Below are positions 8,277 to 17,660 of a stretch of 52,967 nt of DNA, one piece after another (positions within the stretch are counted from its first letter, which is position 1; each line of letters begins with the position of its first letter). Location: the NCBI GenBank assembly GCA_947259685.1, contig CAMYNC010000004.1, positions 1 through 52,967 on the forward strand, read 5' to 3'. The stretch is from an uncultured Desulfuromonadales bacterium (GTDB lineage: Bacteria; Desulfobacterota; Desulfuromonadia; Desulfuromonadales; Geopsychrobacteraceae). A program made the position numbers and the translations under genes. The notes under the pieces are model-generated. The model did not search any database. It was not told the origin of the DNA and saw only the letters and a program-made list of their open reading frames with translations.

Positions 8277-9515
8277 TCAGGGAAGATTTTCTTTTACCGG
8301 AAGGGAAACTGTAAATTTTGTGCCCTCCCCGACAACGCTTTGGACAGCAATTGTGCCCCCATGCTTTTCCACGATTTCAGCGGCAATACTCATCCCCAGT
8401 CCGGTTCCCTTCCCTGCTTCTTTGGTGGTAAAAAATGGATCAAAGATCTTGGTGAGATTCGCTTCGGAAATGCCACAGCCATTATCCGTGACAGTAACCA
8501 CGATATTGTTTCTTTCGTGACGGGTCTTGATTTGCGTTAAGCCTTTTTCCTGGATGGCATGGGAAGCATTGATGAGCAGATTCATAAAGACTTGAGCCAG
8601 CTGTTGAGAGTACCCCAAGATCGGGGGCAGATCGCCAAAATCTCGCTCCAGTTCCGATTTATATTTTATTTCGTTCCAAACGATCGTGATGGCACTTTCT
8701 AGGCAATCGTTGATATCAACTGGCGCTGGGGTATCATCCTCTGCCCTAGAGAATCTTTTCAGCCCCTGGACAATTTTATGAATACGAGTGGTGCCTTCCT
8801 GAGCTTCAGAGATGAGATCAGGCAAGTCCTCCAAGAGGACCTCAATTTTGAACTGTTTTTTCAAACCTTTGATCTGCTGAAGTTGTTCTTGGGAAAGTGA
8901 GCATAATACTTCTTCCAGTGAGGTGAAGAAACCATTGAACTTCACGCCATATTTTTGCAAGGAAGAAAGGTTGGATGTAATGAAACCCAAAGGGTTATTA
9001 ATTTCATGAGCAACGCCAGCAGCCAATTGCCCTATAGTTGCCAATTTTTCTTGCTGAACAATGGTGGCTTGAGAGGTTTTTATCTTCTTTTCCTGTTCGA
9101 CCAGGTTATTTTCTAACTCCGCCTGATGGGTTTTATAGGCCAGGAATAGGGATTTTTTTTCAAGAGTATTACGGACACTGACCAAAACCCTTAACATTTG
9201 AAAAGGTTTTACAATATAGTCATCTGCTCCAATATCAAGGCAATGTGATGCAATACTATAATCGTCGGCCGCCGTGGCCATGATAAACGCTGCTTCAGGA
9301 AATGAAGACTTGGCTTCTTGAAGAAGTTCAACTCCAGATTTACCAGGCATATTGATATCTAGTAATGCCAAATCAATACGTTCACGATTAAAACATGACA
9401 TCGCCTCGACAGCATTTTCTGCGGGAAAGCACTGGTAACCTTTTTTTTCAAGATACTTTTTCAGCAGATCACGAATATCATTGTTATCATCGACAATTAA
9501 TATATTGGCTTTCAT
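8277..9515 (-). CDS. Hybrid response-regulator receiver / sensor histidine kinase
   Basis: A 412-residue cytoplasmic signalling protein. Residues 1-120 form a receiver domain (ILIVDDNNDIRD, phospho-acceptor Asp in LALLDINMPGKSG, lysine in DDYIVKPF). A coiled-coil linker follows, then a HisKA domain with the H box GVAHEINNPLGFI near residue 170. The HATPase domain has MNLLINASHAIQEKG, DNGCGIS and GKGTGLGMSIA. There are no membrane segments, so it probably reads a signal by receiving phosphate from another kinase. The output partner is not adjacent. Its start at 9515 is followed upstream by a long AT-rich region that presumably holds the promoter. Ligand and target are unknown. Confidence 0.88.
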   Translation of the reverse strand: MKANILIVDDNNDIRDLLKKYLEKKGYQCFPAENAVEAMSCFNRERIDLALLDINMPGKSGVELLQEAKSSFPEAAFIMATAADDYSIASHCLDIGADDYIVKPFQMLRVLVSVRNTLEKKSLFLAYKTHQAELENNLVEQEKKIKTSQATIVQQEKLATIGQLAAGVAHEINNPLGFITSNLSSLQKYGVKFNGFFTSLEEVLCSLSQEQLQQIKGLKKQFKIEVLLEDLPDLISEAQEGTTRIHKIVQGLKRFSRAEDDTPAPVDINDCLESAITIVWNEIKYKSELERDFGDLPPILGYSQQLAQVFMNLLINASHAIQEKGLTQIKTRHERNNIVVTVTDNGCGISEANLTKIFDPFFTTKEAGKGTGLGMSIAAEIVEKHGGTIAVQSVVGEGTKFTVSLPVKENLP

Positions 9516-9797
9516 CTCCCCCCCCTACATAGATAAATACAATTTAAATATTTGCCAAAACAACCTGTTCGTTCTCAGACATAACGTCTTGTTTTAATTT
9601 ATCAGGGGGGGGATAAAGCGATTTGTGAAATGATGCGAATCACATTGATGTAACTAGACCTGTCCGGTCTATCAATCCCCCCTTTATTGATGCGCGAAAC
9701 CTCTAGCTGTTAACCTAGGAGGCACCTGGCATTAGAGCCTAGGAAATTCCTACCGTCAAGCTAAAATTTCAATTCAGTGCCGGCATGTCATTGAAAA
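9516..9797. other. AT-rich intergenic region with a TetR-like palindrome
   Basis: No gene is evident. The region upstream of the hybrid kinase contains the inverted repeat TAGACC-TGTCC-GGTCTA at 9655-9671, of the type bound by TetR-family regulators. It also holds two copies of CCTAGG near 9714 and 9738. No clear promoter hexamers were identified. Confidence 0.4.
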
Positions 9798-9926
9798 TTA
9801 AAAGAAAATACGGAAGGAGCGGTTTATATCTTTCGCTAAAAGATGGAACACCGTTAGCGACCACTTGCAGTTGAATAAAACTTCAATCGTGCGGGCTGCA
9901 CATTCAAGCGAAGTTTTTTGGAACAT
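9798..9926 (-). pseudogene. N-terminal remnant of an HxlR-family regulator
   Basis: From an ATG ending at 9926 the minus strand encodes about 42 residues containing ECAARTIEVLFNCKWSLTVF. This matches the start of HxlR-family winged-helix regulators (conserved Cys, then ...GGKWT...). The frame then meets a stop where the recognition helix should begin, so the gene is a remnant. It points away from the SDR remnant on the plus strand, a common HxlR/target arrangement. Confidence 0.45.
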
Positions 9927-10065
9927 TATCTTCATTGATTTCACCAAACTGGACTCGAAAGTACCCACCACACCATCTTGTGCCTGCATCCTCCACGTCG
10001 CCCGCTGGTCGATAATCAAATCATAAACAATTTGCCTTTCTCTTCAAATTTGAAAGGAAACGGCC

Positions 10066-10145
10066 ATGGCGACTTCAGTGAAGACAACTGCTTTGATCGT
10101 CGGAGGATCAAGCGGCATGGGCAAAGCAACGGCAAACTATCTGCG
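10066..10145 (+). pseudogene. N-terminal remnant of a short-chain dehydrogenase/reductase
   Basis: After a GAAAGGAAAC sequence, an ATG at 10066 opens a frame reading MATSVKTTALIVGGSSGMGK, the first beta strand and GxxxGxG nucleotide-binding loop of an SDR enzyme. Similarity stops after about 26 residues, at LRRRR, where the sequence switches into the tail of an FRG-domain gene on the other strand. Only the first 10% of an SDR remains. Confidence 0.6.
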
Positions 10146-10556
10146 GCGTCGCAGGGTTGACCAGCTATCCAGGGCGCAATCGGCTTGCGGCATGACGGAG
10201 AAGAACCCGAACTGGTTAATGATGCGATCAACGATCGATGGCGGCTCAATAAAGAGACCTTAGTCTTGCAGTTCGAGCTGTTCAAATTCGGCGAGGCTGG
10301 TCAGGGTTTCGGGCAGCATTTCCACGGTAAAACATTGACGCCCTCCTCGTCAAGTTTGTCACACAGTCGTTGCGGCAAAAGCTGGTGGGTTTTTAAATAA
10401 ATTCACCGCCCAGGTCACGCCATCGGTGTCGAAGCGCTCCAGGTTTGCGGTAGCAAAGTGCAGCGCGACATTAGGGGAGTAGGTCCAGTCGAGCAGCCGG
10501 GTCGGCAAGCCGTAATGCTGGGCGACTGAAAACCAGTACCAGATCGAATCCTGCTC
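10145..10556 (-). pseudogene. Decayed FRG-domain protein
   Basis: The minus strand encodes, in broken frames, a C-terminal FRG-domain sequence. One frame reads VAQHYGLPTRLLDWTYSPNV and VALHFATANL, the hallmark of the domain. A frame change gives LPQRLCDKLDEEGVNV, another gives FTVEMLPETLTSLAEFEQLE, and another gives IINQFGFFSVMPQADCALDS. At least three frameshifts or stops interrupt it. The N-terminus is lost where it abuts the ilvD stop at 10555. FRG proteins often sit in genomic islands and defence loci; their biochemical role is not settled. Confidence 0.75.
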
Positions 10557-12258
10557 AATTTGTAACCGCTCCTTGCGAAGCCGAAGAAACCAGCCGCGCG
10601 TATTTAGCCAGAACTCCGCGTGGATAGCGCTGCACGGGAGGGTGCCAATTATTGCGCCGCTGCTCAAGCTCGCCGATGTCCACCAACAGGTTCAATTCCT
10701 CGTTCTCCAGGTTGATTTCGATCCGATCCCCCTCTTCGATCAATGCCAGGGTTCCGCCGACCTGGGCCTCCGGAGCGACATGGCCGATCATGATGCCGTG
10801 AGTACCACCGGAGAAGCGCCCGTCAGTGATCAGCGCCACGCTGTTGCCCAGTCCAGCGCCCATCAACGCCGCCGACGGCGAAAGCATCTCGCGCATGCCG
10901 GGACCGCCCTTCGGGCCTTCGTAACGGATGACAACGACATCGCCCGCCGTGATCCCGCCAGCAAGGATCGCCTTCAGCGCGTCTTCCTCACGTTCGAAAA
11001 CCCGCGCCGGTCCGCTCATGGTCAACAGCGGCTTGCCGCTCTGTTTGAGGACACAGCCCTCTTCCGCCAGATTACCGTAAAGGATACGAATATGCTGGCC
11101 TGCCGGTGCGTAGGGAGAAGCGACCGGCAGAATGACATCCTGCTCAACTGGAAGTACGGGGGCATCCGCCAGGTTCTCGGCGATGGTCTTGCCGCTGACC
11201 GTCAGACAGTCACCATGCAAGTACCCCGCCTCGAGCAGCAGTTTCATCAGCATCGGCACCCCACCGAGGCGGTGGAGGTCGTTCATCAGGTAGCGACCGA
11301 AAGGTTTGAAGTTGCCGAGCAGCGGCACCTTTTTGGTGATGGCGGCGATATCGCGCAGGCCCAGGTCGACGTCCGCCTCCTTGGCCAGCGCCAGCAGGTG
11401 CAACACGGCATTGGTCGAGCCCCCGAGAGCCCAGGCCACCGTCAGGGCATTTTCGAACGCCTTGCGGGTCATGATCTCGCGAGCCGTAAGCCCCTTTTCG
11501 AGCAAGGCGATCAGCGCCCGGGCGGCGCAGGCAGCATCGCCCCGCTTTTCGGCAGAGATCTGGTTATCCGTATCCACTGCCATATTCGAGGAGGAACCAG
11601 GCAGGCTCATGCCGAGCGCTTCGATGGCGGATGCCATGGTGTTAGCGGTGTACATGCCACCGCAGGAGCCGGCGCCGGGGCAGGCGTTACACTCAATGGC
11701 GTGCAGCTGACCGTCATCTATTTTCCCGGCGGCGTGGGCGCCGATCCCTTCGAAGGCACTGACGATATTCAACTCTTCGCCGTCGTATTTGCCGGGCAGG
11801 ATGCTACCGCCATAGAGGGTCAGCCCAATCAGATTGTTGCGGGCAATCGGCATCAACGCCGCCGGGATGGTCTTGTCACAGCCGGAAAGGGTGATAACGC
11901 CATCGACCCGGTACCCCTCAGTCATCAGCTCGATGGCATCGGCGATCACCTCGCGGCTGACCAGCGAGTACTTCATCGCCTCGCTGCCCATGGAGATGCC
12001 ATCGGAAACCACCGGGGTACCGAAGATGATCGCCTTGCCGCCAGCCGCTTCGATTTCAGCCTGTAGCAGGTCGCCCAGCTCGCGGATATGGTCGTTACAG
12101 GGGGTGCCGTTGGTGTAAGGGACCGCAAGGGCGATCAGCGGCTTGTCGAAATCAGCGTCGGAAAAACGCACCGCCCGCAGCATGGTGCGCGCCGCGGTCC
12201 GTTCGACCCAGTTATCCCCCTGCGGGTTGCCGGTAATTTCGCCGCTGCGTCGTTTCAT
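10555..12258 (-). CDS. ilvD: Dihydroxy-acid dehydratase IlvD
   Basis: A 567-residue Fe-S dehydratase making 2-oxoisovalerate and 2-oxo-3-methylvalerate. The start at 12258 ([11 protein letters not shown]) has GGAGG 7 bases upstream; a longer start at 12270 would overlap the ilvN stop and is unlikely. Fe-S ligands are visible in [13 protein letters not shown] and [18 protein letters not shown], and the C-terminal [19 protein letters not shown] motif is intact. Eleven bases separate it from ilvN, so it is the third gene of an ilvBND unit. Immediately downstream is the decayed FRG gene rather than further ilv genes. Confidence 0.95.
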   Translation of the reverse strand: MKRRSGEITGNPQGDNWVERTAARTMLRAVRFSDADFDKPLIALAVPYTNGTPCNDHIRELGDLLQAEIEAAGGKAIIFGTPVVSDGISMGSEAMKYSLVSREVIADAIELMTEGYRVDGVITLSGCDKTIPAALMPIARNNLIGLTLYGGSILPGKYDGEELNIVSAFEGIGAHAAGKIDDGQLHAIECNACPGAGSCGGMYTANTMASAIEALGMSLPGSSSNMAVDTDNQISAEKRGDAACAARALIALLEKGLTAREIMTRKAFENALTVAWALGGSTNAVLHLLALAKEADVDLGLRDIAAITKKVPLLGNFKPFGRYLMNDLHRLGGVPMLMKLLLEAGYLHGDCLTVSGKTIAENLADAPVLPVEQDVILPVASPYAPAGQHIRILYGNLAEEGCVLKQSGKPLLTMSGPARVFEREEDALKAILAGGITAGDVVVIRYEGPKGGPGMREMLSPSAALMGAGLGNSVALITDGRFSGGTHGIMIGHVAPEAQVGGTLALIEEGDRIEINLENEELNLLVDIGELEQRRNNWHPPVQRYPRGVLAKYARLVSSASQGAVTN

Positions 12259-12269
12259 GCCTGCCTCCA

Positions 12270-12740
12270 CTATTTCTCGAGTGCCGTGACCCCGGTCCTG
12301 GCAATTTCGATGATATGCTCCTGGCCGATCTCGTCGAGAAAGGCGTCGATGCTGCGGGTTGAGCCGGCCACCTGCAGGATGCAGATTTCATCCGCATCCT
12401 GATTGAGGATCTCGAAATTGTAGCGGCCGCGGAAAGCCTCGAGGTGCGGCTCATCGATCTCCAGCTTGACGATAGCAGCCTCCCGCCAGTAACTGTGATC
12501 GGTGTCGAGCTCCTTGACCGAAACCACCTCGGTGAACTTCTCCAGCTGGCTGATCACCTGGGCCACCCGGGCCTGATCGTCCTCGCGCAGGGTGATGGTC
12601 ATCCGGCTGATCCCCGGTTTGCGCGAACTGCAGACGGTCAGGGTGTCGACGTTGTACATTTTCTTGCGGATCAGCATCGATACCTTGTTGAGCACCCCAG
12701 GGCGATCGAGCATGAAGGCCAGTATAGCGCGTCTTTTCAT
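12270..12740 (-). CDS. ilvN: Acetolactate synthase regulatory (small) subunit IlvN
   Basis: A 156-residue regulatory subunit with an N-terminal ACT domain ([19 protein letters not shown]) and the C-terminal ALS small-subunit domain. It confers valine feedback inhibition on, and stimulates, the catalytic subunit. The ATG at 12740 overlaps the ilvB stop (ATGA), with GGAGG 6 bases upstream, so the two subunits are translationally coupled. Confidence 0.93.
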   Translation of the reverse strand: MKRRAILAFMLDRPGVLNKVSMLIRKKMYNVDTLTVCSSRKPGISRMTITLREDDQARVAQVISQLEKFTEVVSVKELDTDHSYWREAAIVKLEIDEPHLEAFRGRYNFEILNQDADEICILQVAGSTRSIDAFLDEIGQEHIIEIARTGVTALEK

Positions 12741-14491
12741 GGTTTGCCTCCATCGACGGCGACCGGTTGCGGCCGTTTGACCAGCATCTCATCGAAGCCA
12801 CCACCGGCCGGCACCATCGGCAGGATCAGCTCAGAGGGATCGCAGACAAACTCGAGCAGCATTGCTCCTTGGTGCTCGATGGCCGCCTGCAGCGCCGGGG
12901 CAACCTCCTCGAGCGTCTCGACCTTGCGATACGGAATCCCGTAGGCCTGCGTCAGCAGCCCGAAATCGGGACTCATCATCGGCGTGCCAGCGTAGCGACC
13001 ATCGAAAAACAGCGACTGCCACTGGCGCACCATGCCGAGATAGCCGTTATTGAGAATGATCATCTTGACGTCGAGCTGCTGTTCCATGATCGTGCCCAGC
13101 TCCTGGGCGTTCATCTGAAACCCGCCGTCGCCGCTGATCGACCAGACCCGCTCTTTGGGGCGGGCCAGCTTGACGCCGATCGCCATCGGCAGCGAGCAGC
13201 CCATGGTTCCGGCCCCGCCGGAAGCGAACCAGCTGTTGCGGGTCTGGTAGTTGTAGAAGCGCGCCGCCATCATCTGATTCTGGCCGACATCGGCGACAAT
13301 CAGATCCTTGCCGGCCGTCACTTCGGACAGCTGGTGGATGATCGATTTCATCAGCAGTTTACCCTCATCGCCAACCCCGTTCTCGATCTCCTGGTGCAGG
13401 TCTTCGGCCATCACCTGGCGAAAGCTCTCGATCTTCTCGCGCCAGCGGCGGCGGGGCTTGTAGGTAAGCATCGGGTCGCCGAGCAGCACGTGCAGGGTGC
13501 GAAAGACATCGGCGTTGATCGCCACCGAAGTCGCGACGTTCTTGTCAATCTCCGAAGGATCGATCTCCACGTGGATGACATCGGCGTTGCGGGCATATTC
13601 GTTAAGCTTGCCGGTGACCCGGTCATCAAAGCGCATGCCAAAGGCAATCAACAGGTCGGCCTCCATGATTGCCCGGTTGGCCTCGACGGTGCCGTGCATT
13701 CCCATCATGCCCAAACTTAAGGGATGATCGGCCGGCATCGCCGAAAGGCCGTGCAGGGTAAAGGCGACCGGAATGTTGACCTTTTCGGCAAACTCCTGCA
13801 GCAGCTGTCCGGCGTTACTGTTGATCACCCCATGGCCGCAGAACAGCACCGGCCGCTCGCTGCGATTGATCAGGTCGATGGCACGCTGCAGCGGTTCTCG
13901 ACCCGGGGTCGGGTGGATGAAGAAACCGGGCAACTGCGGACGAAAACGGTGGGCATCAAAGCGATAATTCTCTGTCACCGGCTGATTCTGTACATCTTTG
14001 GGGATATCGAGCACGATCGGGCCGCCACGGCCAGTGGTGGCGACATAAAACGCCTCATGAACGCTTTGTTCCACATCTTCGGCATGTAGCGGCATGTAGG
14101 TCTGTTTGCTGATCGGCAACATCACTCCGACCACGTCACTTTCCTGAAAGGCATCGGTGGCGATGACCCCGGTGGCCACCTGCCCAGTGACCGCAATGAT
14201 CGGCACCGAATCCATGTAGGCATCGGCAATTCCGGTGACCAAGTTCAGCGCTCCCGGCCCGGAGGTCGCCATACAAACCCCGATCTGCGGTTTTTCGGTC
14301 GAGAGGGAAGCGCGGGAAATCCCCTGCGCCATAAAAGCCGCCCCCTGCTCATGCCGCGACATGATGAAATGGAATGCGTCCTGCTTGTCCATCTCGTCGA
14401 AAACCGGCATGATCGCACCACCGGTGTAGCCGAATACGAATTTGACGCCCTTCTCCTTGAGCGCCCTTAACAGTAGTTTTTTACCCGTCAT
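12737..14491 (-). CDS. ilvB: Acetolactate synthase catalytic (large) subunit IlvB
   Basis: A 584-residue thiamine-diphosphate enzyme condensing pyruvate with pyruvate or 2-oxobutyrate, the first common step of valine, leucine and isoleucine synthesis. The start at 14491 (MTGKKLLLRALKEKG) has GAGG 6 bases upstream; an in-frame ATG at 14542 has less support. The three ThDP-enzyme domains are present, with the catalytic glutamate in SRHEQGAAFMAQG and the metal/ThDP site SGDGGFQMNAQEL ... NNGYLGMVRQWQ. No leader peptide or T-box-like structure was recognised in the roughly 100 bases upstream. Confidence 0.94.
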   Translation of the reverse strand: MTGKKLLLRALKEKGVKFVFGYTGGAIMPVFDEMDKQDAFHFIMSRHEQGAAFMAQGISRASLSTEKPQIGVCMATSGPGALNLVTGIADAYMDSVPIIAVTGQVATGVIATDAFQESDVVGVMLPISKQTYMPLHAEDVEQSVHEAFYVATTGRGGPIVLDIPKDVQNQPVTENYRFDAHRFRPQLPGFFIHPTPGREPLQRAIDLINRSERPVLFCGHGVINSNAGQLLQEFAEKVNIPVAFTLHGLSAMPADHPLSLGMMGMHGTVEANRAIMEADLLIAFGMRFDDRVTGKLNEYARNADVIHVEIDPSEIDKNVATSVAINADVFRTLHVLLGDPMLTYKPRRRWREKIESFRQVMAEDLHQEIENGVGDEGKLLMKSIIHQLSEVTAGKDLIVADVGQNQMMAARFYNYQTRNSWFASGGAGTMGCSLPMAIGVKLARPKERVWSISGDGGFQMNAQELGTIMEQQLDVKMIILNNGYLGMVRQWQSLFFDGRYAGTPMMSPDFGLLTQAYGIPYRKVETLEEVAPALQAAIEHQGAMLLEFVCDPSELILPMVPAGGGFDEMLVKRPQPVAVDGGKP

Positions 14492-14599
14492 CTTGACCTC
14501 TTTGTCATTGATAAATACTCGTTCTTTAGTCAACAAAAGCAAATCATAACAAGATTAGTAAGAAATAGCAGTAAGACAATAGTATTTATTCGTAATATC

Positions 14600-15811
14600 T
14601 CAGCAATTTTCGCCCGCTGCTATCGTGCTGATGACAAATTTCAAGTAGCGCCCCTCCGGGAAACTGACCGAACAAGGGAAATCTTCCGGCTGGCCGCTGG
14701 TGAAGATGGTGCGCAACTCGCTGCCGACCTGCAGGCTGCCGCGCCTTAATTCCTTGAGATAATCCTCCATCGATACTTTTTGGTGGTTGGAAGAGGACAT
14801 CAGCAAGCCACCGGTTTCGAGTAGCGGCAGAGTTTCAGCGACCAGCTTGGCAGTCCCGCCGTGAGTGGAAAAGCGGCTTTTTTTGGTGGTGGAAAAAGAA
14901 GGCGGATCGAACAGGATAATGTCAAATCGGCGCCCCTGATCACGGAGTTTTTTTAGTTCCGCAAAGACATCGCTCACAATAAATTCATGCCGTTTCGGGT
15001 TGAGCCGGTTGCTGGCAAAATTTTCCCGGGCGACATCCAGATACTTTTGCGAAACGTCAATACTGGTGACTTTTTTTGCCCCGGCAGCCGCAGCCGCGAC
15101 CGAAAAGGCGCCGGTAAAGGCGAACAGGTTGAGGACCCGTTTTCCGGCAGCACGGGCCATCAACTCACGACGGTTGCGGCGTTGATCTGGGAACAAGCCG
15201 GTGTTCAGCCCCTCGCGTAGATCAACCAGGCAATATAAACCGTTTTCAACCACCTGCAGCGGTACCGGTGCCGCCTCTCCAGTGAGCAAACGACTGTACT
15301 GTTTACTGCTGCTTTTCGCTTCCAGCTGACGGGTTTCCTGCGGCCGCAGTTTACGATAGATTCCGCGCGGCTGGAATACCCGCTGCAAAGCAGTCAGCAG
15401 AATGGCCAGATGTCGATCCCAGGCCGGAGTATAAAGTTGCACCATCAGGTAGTCAGCGTAACAGTCAACGGTAATCCCCGGCAGGCCATCCCCTTCGCCG
15501 TTGACTAAGCGATAGGCGTTGGTCTCCTCCAGTTGGCCATGCTGCTGACGCAGCAGTTGCGCAGCCCGCAGCTTCTTTTCCAACCAATCGGCAGTCAAAT
15601 CAAGTTTGCCGCGCTCAAGCACCCGGGCGACGATCCGGTCTTCAGGATCGTACAGCGCAGTCGCCAAATGCCGTCCACTGTCATCCACCAGCACAATCAG
15701 TTCGCCACTTTTGCCTTCCCGCCACTGGCGGGTATATTTATCAGTGAGCACCCAGGGGTGACCCAGCTCAAGCATCCGGACCGTATCCGGACCAACCTTA
15801 CATTTATTCAT
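14600..15811 (-). CDS. RlmI-type 23S rRNA cytosine-C5 methyltransferase
   Basis: A 403-residue SAM-dependent methyltransferase of the RlmI/YccW family (COG1092). It has an N-terminal PUA-like RNA-binding domain (residues 1-80), a central adaptor domain and a C-terminal Rossmann methyltransferase domain. Motifs seen are VLNLFAFTGAFSVAAAAAGA (SAM loop) and IILFDPPSFSTTKKS (catalytic DPPSF). The start at 15811 has GGAGG 7 bases upstream. Characterised relatives methylate C1962 of 23S rRNA; orthology here is inferred from architecture. It stands alone between ilvB and a divergent hypothetical gene. Confidence 0.85.
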   Translation of the reverse strand: MNKCKVGPDTVRMLELGHPWVLTDKYTRQWREGKSGELIVLVDDSGRHLATALYDPEDRIVARVLERGKLDLTADWLEKKLRAAQLLRQQHGQLEETNAYRLVNGEGDGLPGITVDCYADYLMVQLYTPAWDRHLAILLTALQRVFQPRGIYRKLRPQETRQLEAKSSSKQYSRLLTGEAAPVPLQVVENGLYCLVDLREGLNTGLFPDQRRNRRELMARAAGKRVLNLFAFTGAFSVAAAAAGAKKVTSIDVSQKYLDVARENFASNRLNPKRHEFIVSDVFAELKKLRDQGRRFDIILFDPPSFSTTKKSRFSTHGGTAKLVAETLPLLETGGLLMSSSNHQKVSMEDYLKELRRGSLQVGSELRTIFTSGQPEDFPCSVSFPEGRYLKFVISTIAAGENC

Positions 15812-15951
15812 ACTGCCTCCGCAAAAAGAGGCGCAATTGTACCTGACCCCCCAGCCTGCGCCAAGTAAAACAGCAGTAAAACCAGCTGTTCATATTCGGC
15901 AAGGCTGTGCTATCTTCCCGGCGAGCAAATCTGTCGGATGGAGAAAAGCCA

Positions 15952-16623
15952 ATGCGCGAAGCAGCTAAAAGTAAAAATGAACTGATTATCGAACAATTGA
16001 TGCGGGAACTCGACCCAAGTTCACCCCGTTACCAAGTGTTGGCCGTCGCCAGGCAGTTCAAATCATCATGGGTGGAGTTGGGCGAGCAGTTGATCAAGGT
16101 GAAAAATGAGGGGGAGTTTCAGGGCTGGGGCTATGAATCCTTTGAGGATTACTGTTCAAAGGAGATCCGCATCCGCAAAGAGACAGCGCGCAAACTGACC
16201 CTGGCCTACCGCTATCTGGAGCAGGAAGAGCCTGGGCTGCTCGGTGCTGAACGCCGTTTGCAGCCGCTTCCCGACTACCGCGCCATCGACCTGTTGCGCC
16301 AGGCCCGTGAAGAGCAGCAGTTCTCCGAGGACGAATATGCCCAGCTGCGCGAATCAGTGATCGAACAGGAACGCAGTTATCCGTCAGTGCAGAAGCAGTT
16401 TCGTGACGTGGCCCATCTGCACAACCCGCCGGAAATCGACCCGCTCAAGCAACTTCGTTCGACCCTGACCACTGCCCGCCGACTGGAAAGCCAGCTGCAG
16501 GAACTGTCGGCGGTTACCCCAGAGCAGTTACAAGCATTGCATGAGTTGATGAATGAGCTGAGCCGTCAGGAAGTCGAGTTGAGTAACACGGCAGAAGCGC
16601 AACGCAGCGAAGGCGGCAACTGA
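15952..16623 (+). CDS. Conserved hypothetical protein, DNA-binding-like helical
   Basis: A 223-residue, highly charged and probably all-helical protein. The start at 15952 (MREAAKSKNELIIEQ) has GGAG 8 bases upstream; an in-frame ATG at 15907 would add 15 poorly supported residues. The central segment SSWVELGEQLIKVKNEGEF ... SFEDYCSKEIRIRKETARKL has the rhythm of a small helix-turn-helix module also seen in ParB-like and phage-derived DUF proteins. The C-terminal third is predicted coiled coil (RRLESQLQELSAVTPEQLQA). I do not recognise a characterised homologue. Its neighbours do not suggest a function. Confidence 0.6.
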   Translation: MREAAKSKNELIIEQLMRELDPSSPRYQVLAVARQFKSSWVELGEQLIKVKNEGEFQGWGYESFEDYCSKEIRIRKETARKLTLAYRYLEQEEPGLLGAERRLQPLPDYRAIDLLRQAREEQQFSEDEYAQLRESVIEQERSYPSVQKQFRDVAHLHNPPEIDPLKQLRSTLTTARRLESQLQELSAVTPEQLQALHELMNELSRQEVELSNTAEAQRSEGGN

Positions 16624-16670
16624 CTGGGCCCTGCTTTAATTACAGACGGGACCCTGTCATATTATGCAGC

Positions 16671-17660
16671 CTAGAAGGCTATCGGCAACAAGCGATAGCC
16701 AAAGGCCAACACCAAGGTCCCACTGACGCAAATCGTCAGATAGAGCGCCAACACCCGTTTCCGGAACATGGCGATAAACAACGCCATGACCGGCAGTGCG
16801 GTGACCGGCCCACCCACTAGCAGTGCGATCCCGGCGCCTTTGGAGAGCACAATGCCCTCACCAAATTCCGGTGAGACAAAACCGTAGAGCATCGCAGCAG
16901 CGGTTACCTGCGGCATATGCAAAGGGATCGTGGCAAAGGTCAGGGCAAAAATCGGCAGGATTCCGGTACCTTCGAGCAGCATCGAGATCCATTCGTTGGG
17001 AATGAACTGCAGGGCGATGACCTCGACGGTAATCCCGAGCAGGGCAAACTTGCCAATCTTCAGCGTCCCCTCCCAGAATTTGGCCAGAAAAACCAGCCAT
17101 GGGTTATGGGTACAGCGATCTACCCGGTGGGACAACTGCTTGCCACAATCGCAGCGCAGTTCCTCAACCGGATAGTCTGGGTCGTGGAAGTTCCCTTGCG
17201 GCAACTTCTGCCGGAAGATGGCCTCTTCGCTAAAACCGTAGCGGCGCAGAAAATGGGTCAGATAACCGGCGAACAGCCCGAGGAAGATCGCACTGAAAAG
17301 TACCGCGTTGGCCCAGCTCGGTCCTAATTCCCAATTGAGCAGGGTGTACCCCGCGGGACTCATCAGCGGCGAGGTCACCAGCAAAGCCATCGCTGGAGCC
17401 AGTGGTAAGCCGGCCAACAACAGCGATATCACCAGCGGCAGGGTCGCACAGGCACACAATGGACTGATCGCGCCGAGCAGGGTTGCCAGAATAATCGCCA
17501 GGCCACCAAATTGGGTTAAAGCATGGCGAATTTTTACATGCCACTTCAGGGTTCTGATCGTTGCTTCCAGTAATACCCCGATCAGCAGGAAGGGTAGAAT
17601 ATAGAGAAATTCGTGCCATACTCCAAGGAACAGCCCTTTCACCAGTTCGAATAATTCCAT
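16671..17660 (-). CDS. SO_0444-type Cu/Zn efflux permease (DUF318/ArsP_1)
   Basis: A 329-residue polytopic membrane protein of the permease family PF03773. Two four-helix halves flank a cytoplasmic or periplasmic loop with CDCGKQLSHRVDRC, a probable metal-binding segment. The signature GAISPLCACATLPLVISLLL is typical of the SO_0444 family of predicted Cu/Zn efflux carriers and related arsenical permeases. The start at 17660 follows AGGAC by about 10 bases. It is transcribed away from the next methyltransferase gene. Substrate is inferred from family only. Confidence 0.75.
   Translation of the reverse strand: MELFELVKGLFLGVWHEFLYILPFLLIGVLLEATIRTLKWHVKIRHALTQFGGLAIILATLLGAISPLCACATLPLVISLLLAGLPLAPAMALLVTSPLMSPAGYTLLNWELGPSWANAVLFSAIFLGLFAGYLTHFLRRYGFSEEAIFRQKLPQGNFHDPDYPVEELRCDCGKQLSHRVDRCTHNPWLVFLAKFWEGTLKIGKFALLGITVEVIALQFIPNEWISMLLEGTGILPIFALTFATIPLHMPQVTAAAMLYGFVSPEFGEGIVLSKGAGIALLVGGPVTALPVMALFIAMFRKRVLALYLTICVSGTLVLAFGYRLLPIAF

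Noticed and set aside
9624..9644. CRP-like site TGTGA ... TCACA
   Set aside because: The half-sites are separated by 11 bases instead of 6, so it does not fit a CRP operator.
10573..12066. A long plus-strand open frame of nearly 500 codons
   Set aside because: It is antisense to ilvD, rich in His/Arg/Gln as expected of a GC-rich shadow frame, with no recognisable domain.
12767..13720. A 317-codon plus-strand frame
   Set aside because: It is antisense to ilvB and has shadow-frame composition without motifs.
16624..16670. Terminator between the convergent hypothetical gene and the permease gene
   Set aside because: The GGGCCC and GGGACCC segments do not form a convincing stem with a T-run.
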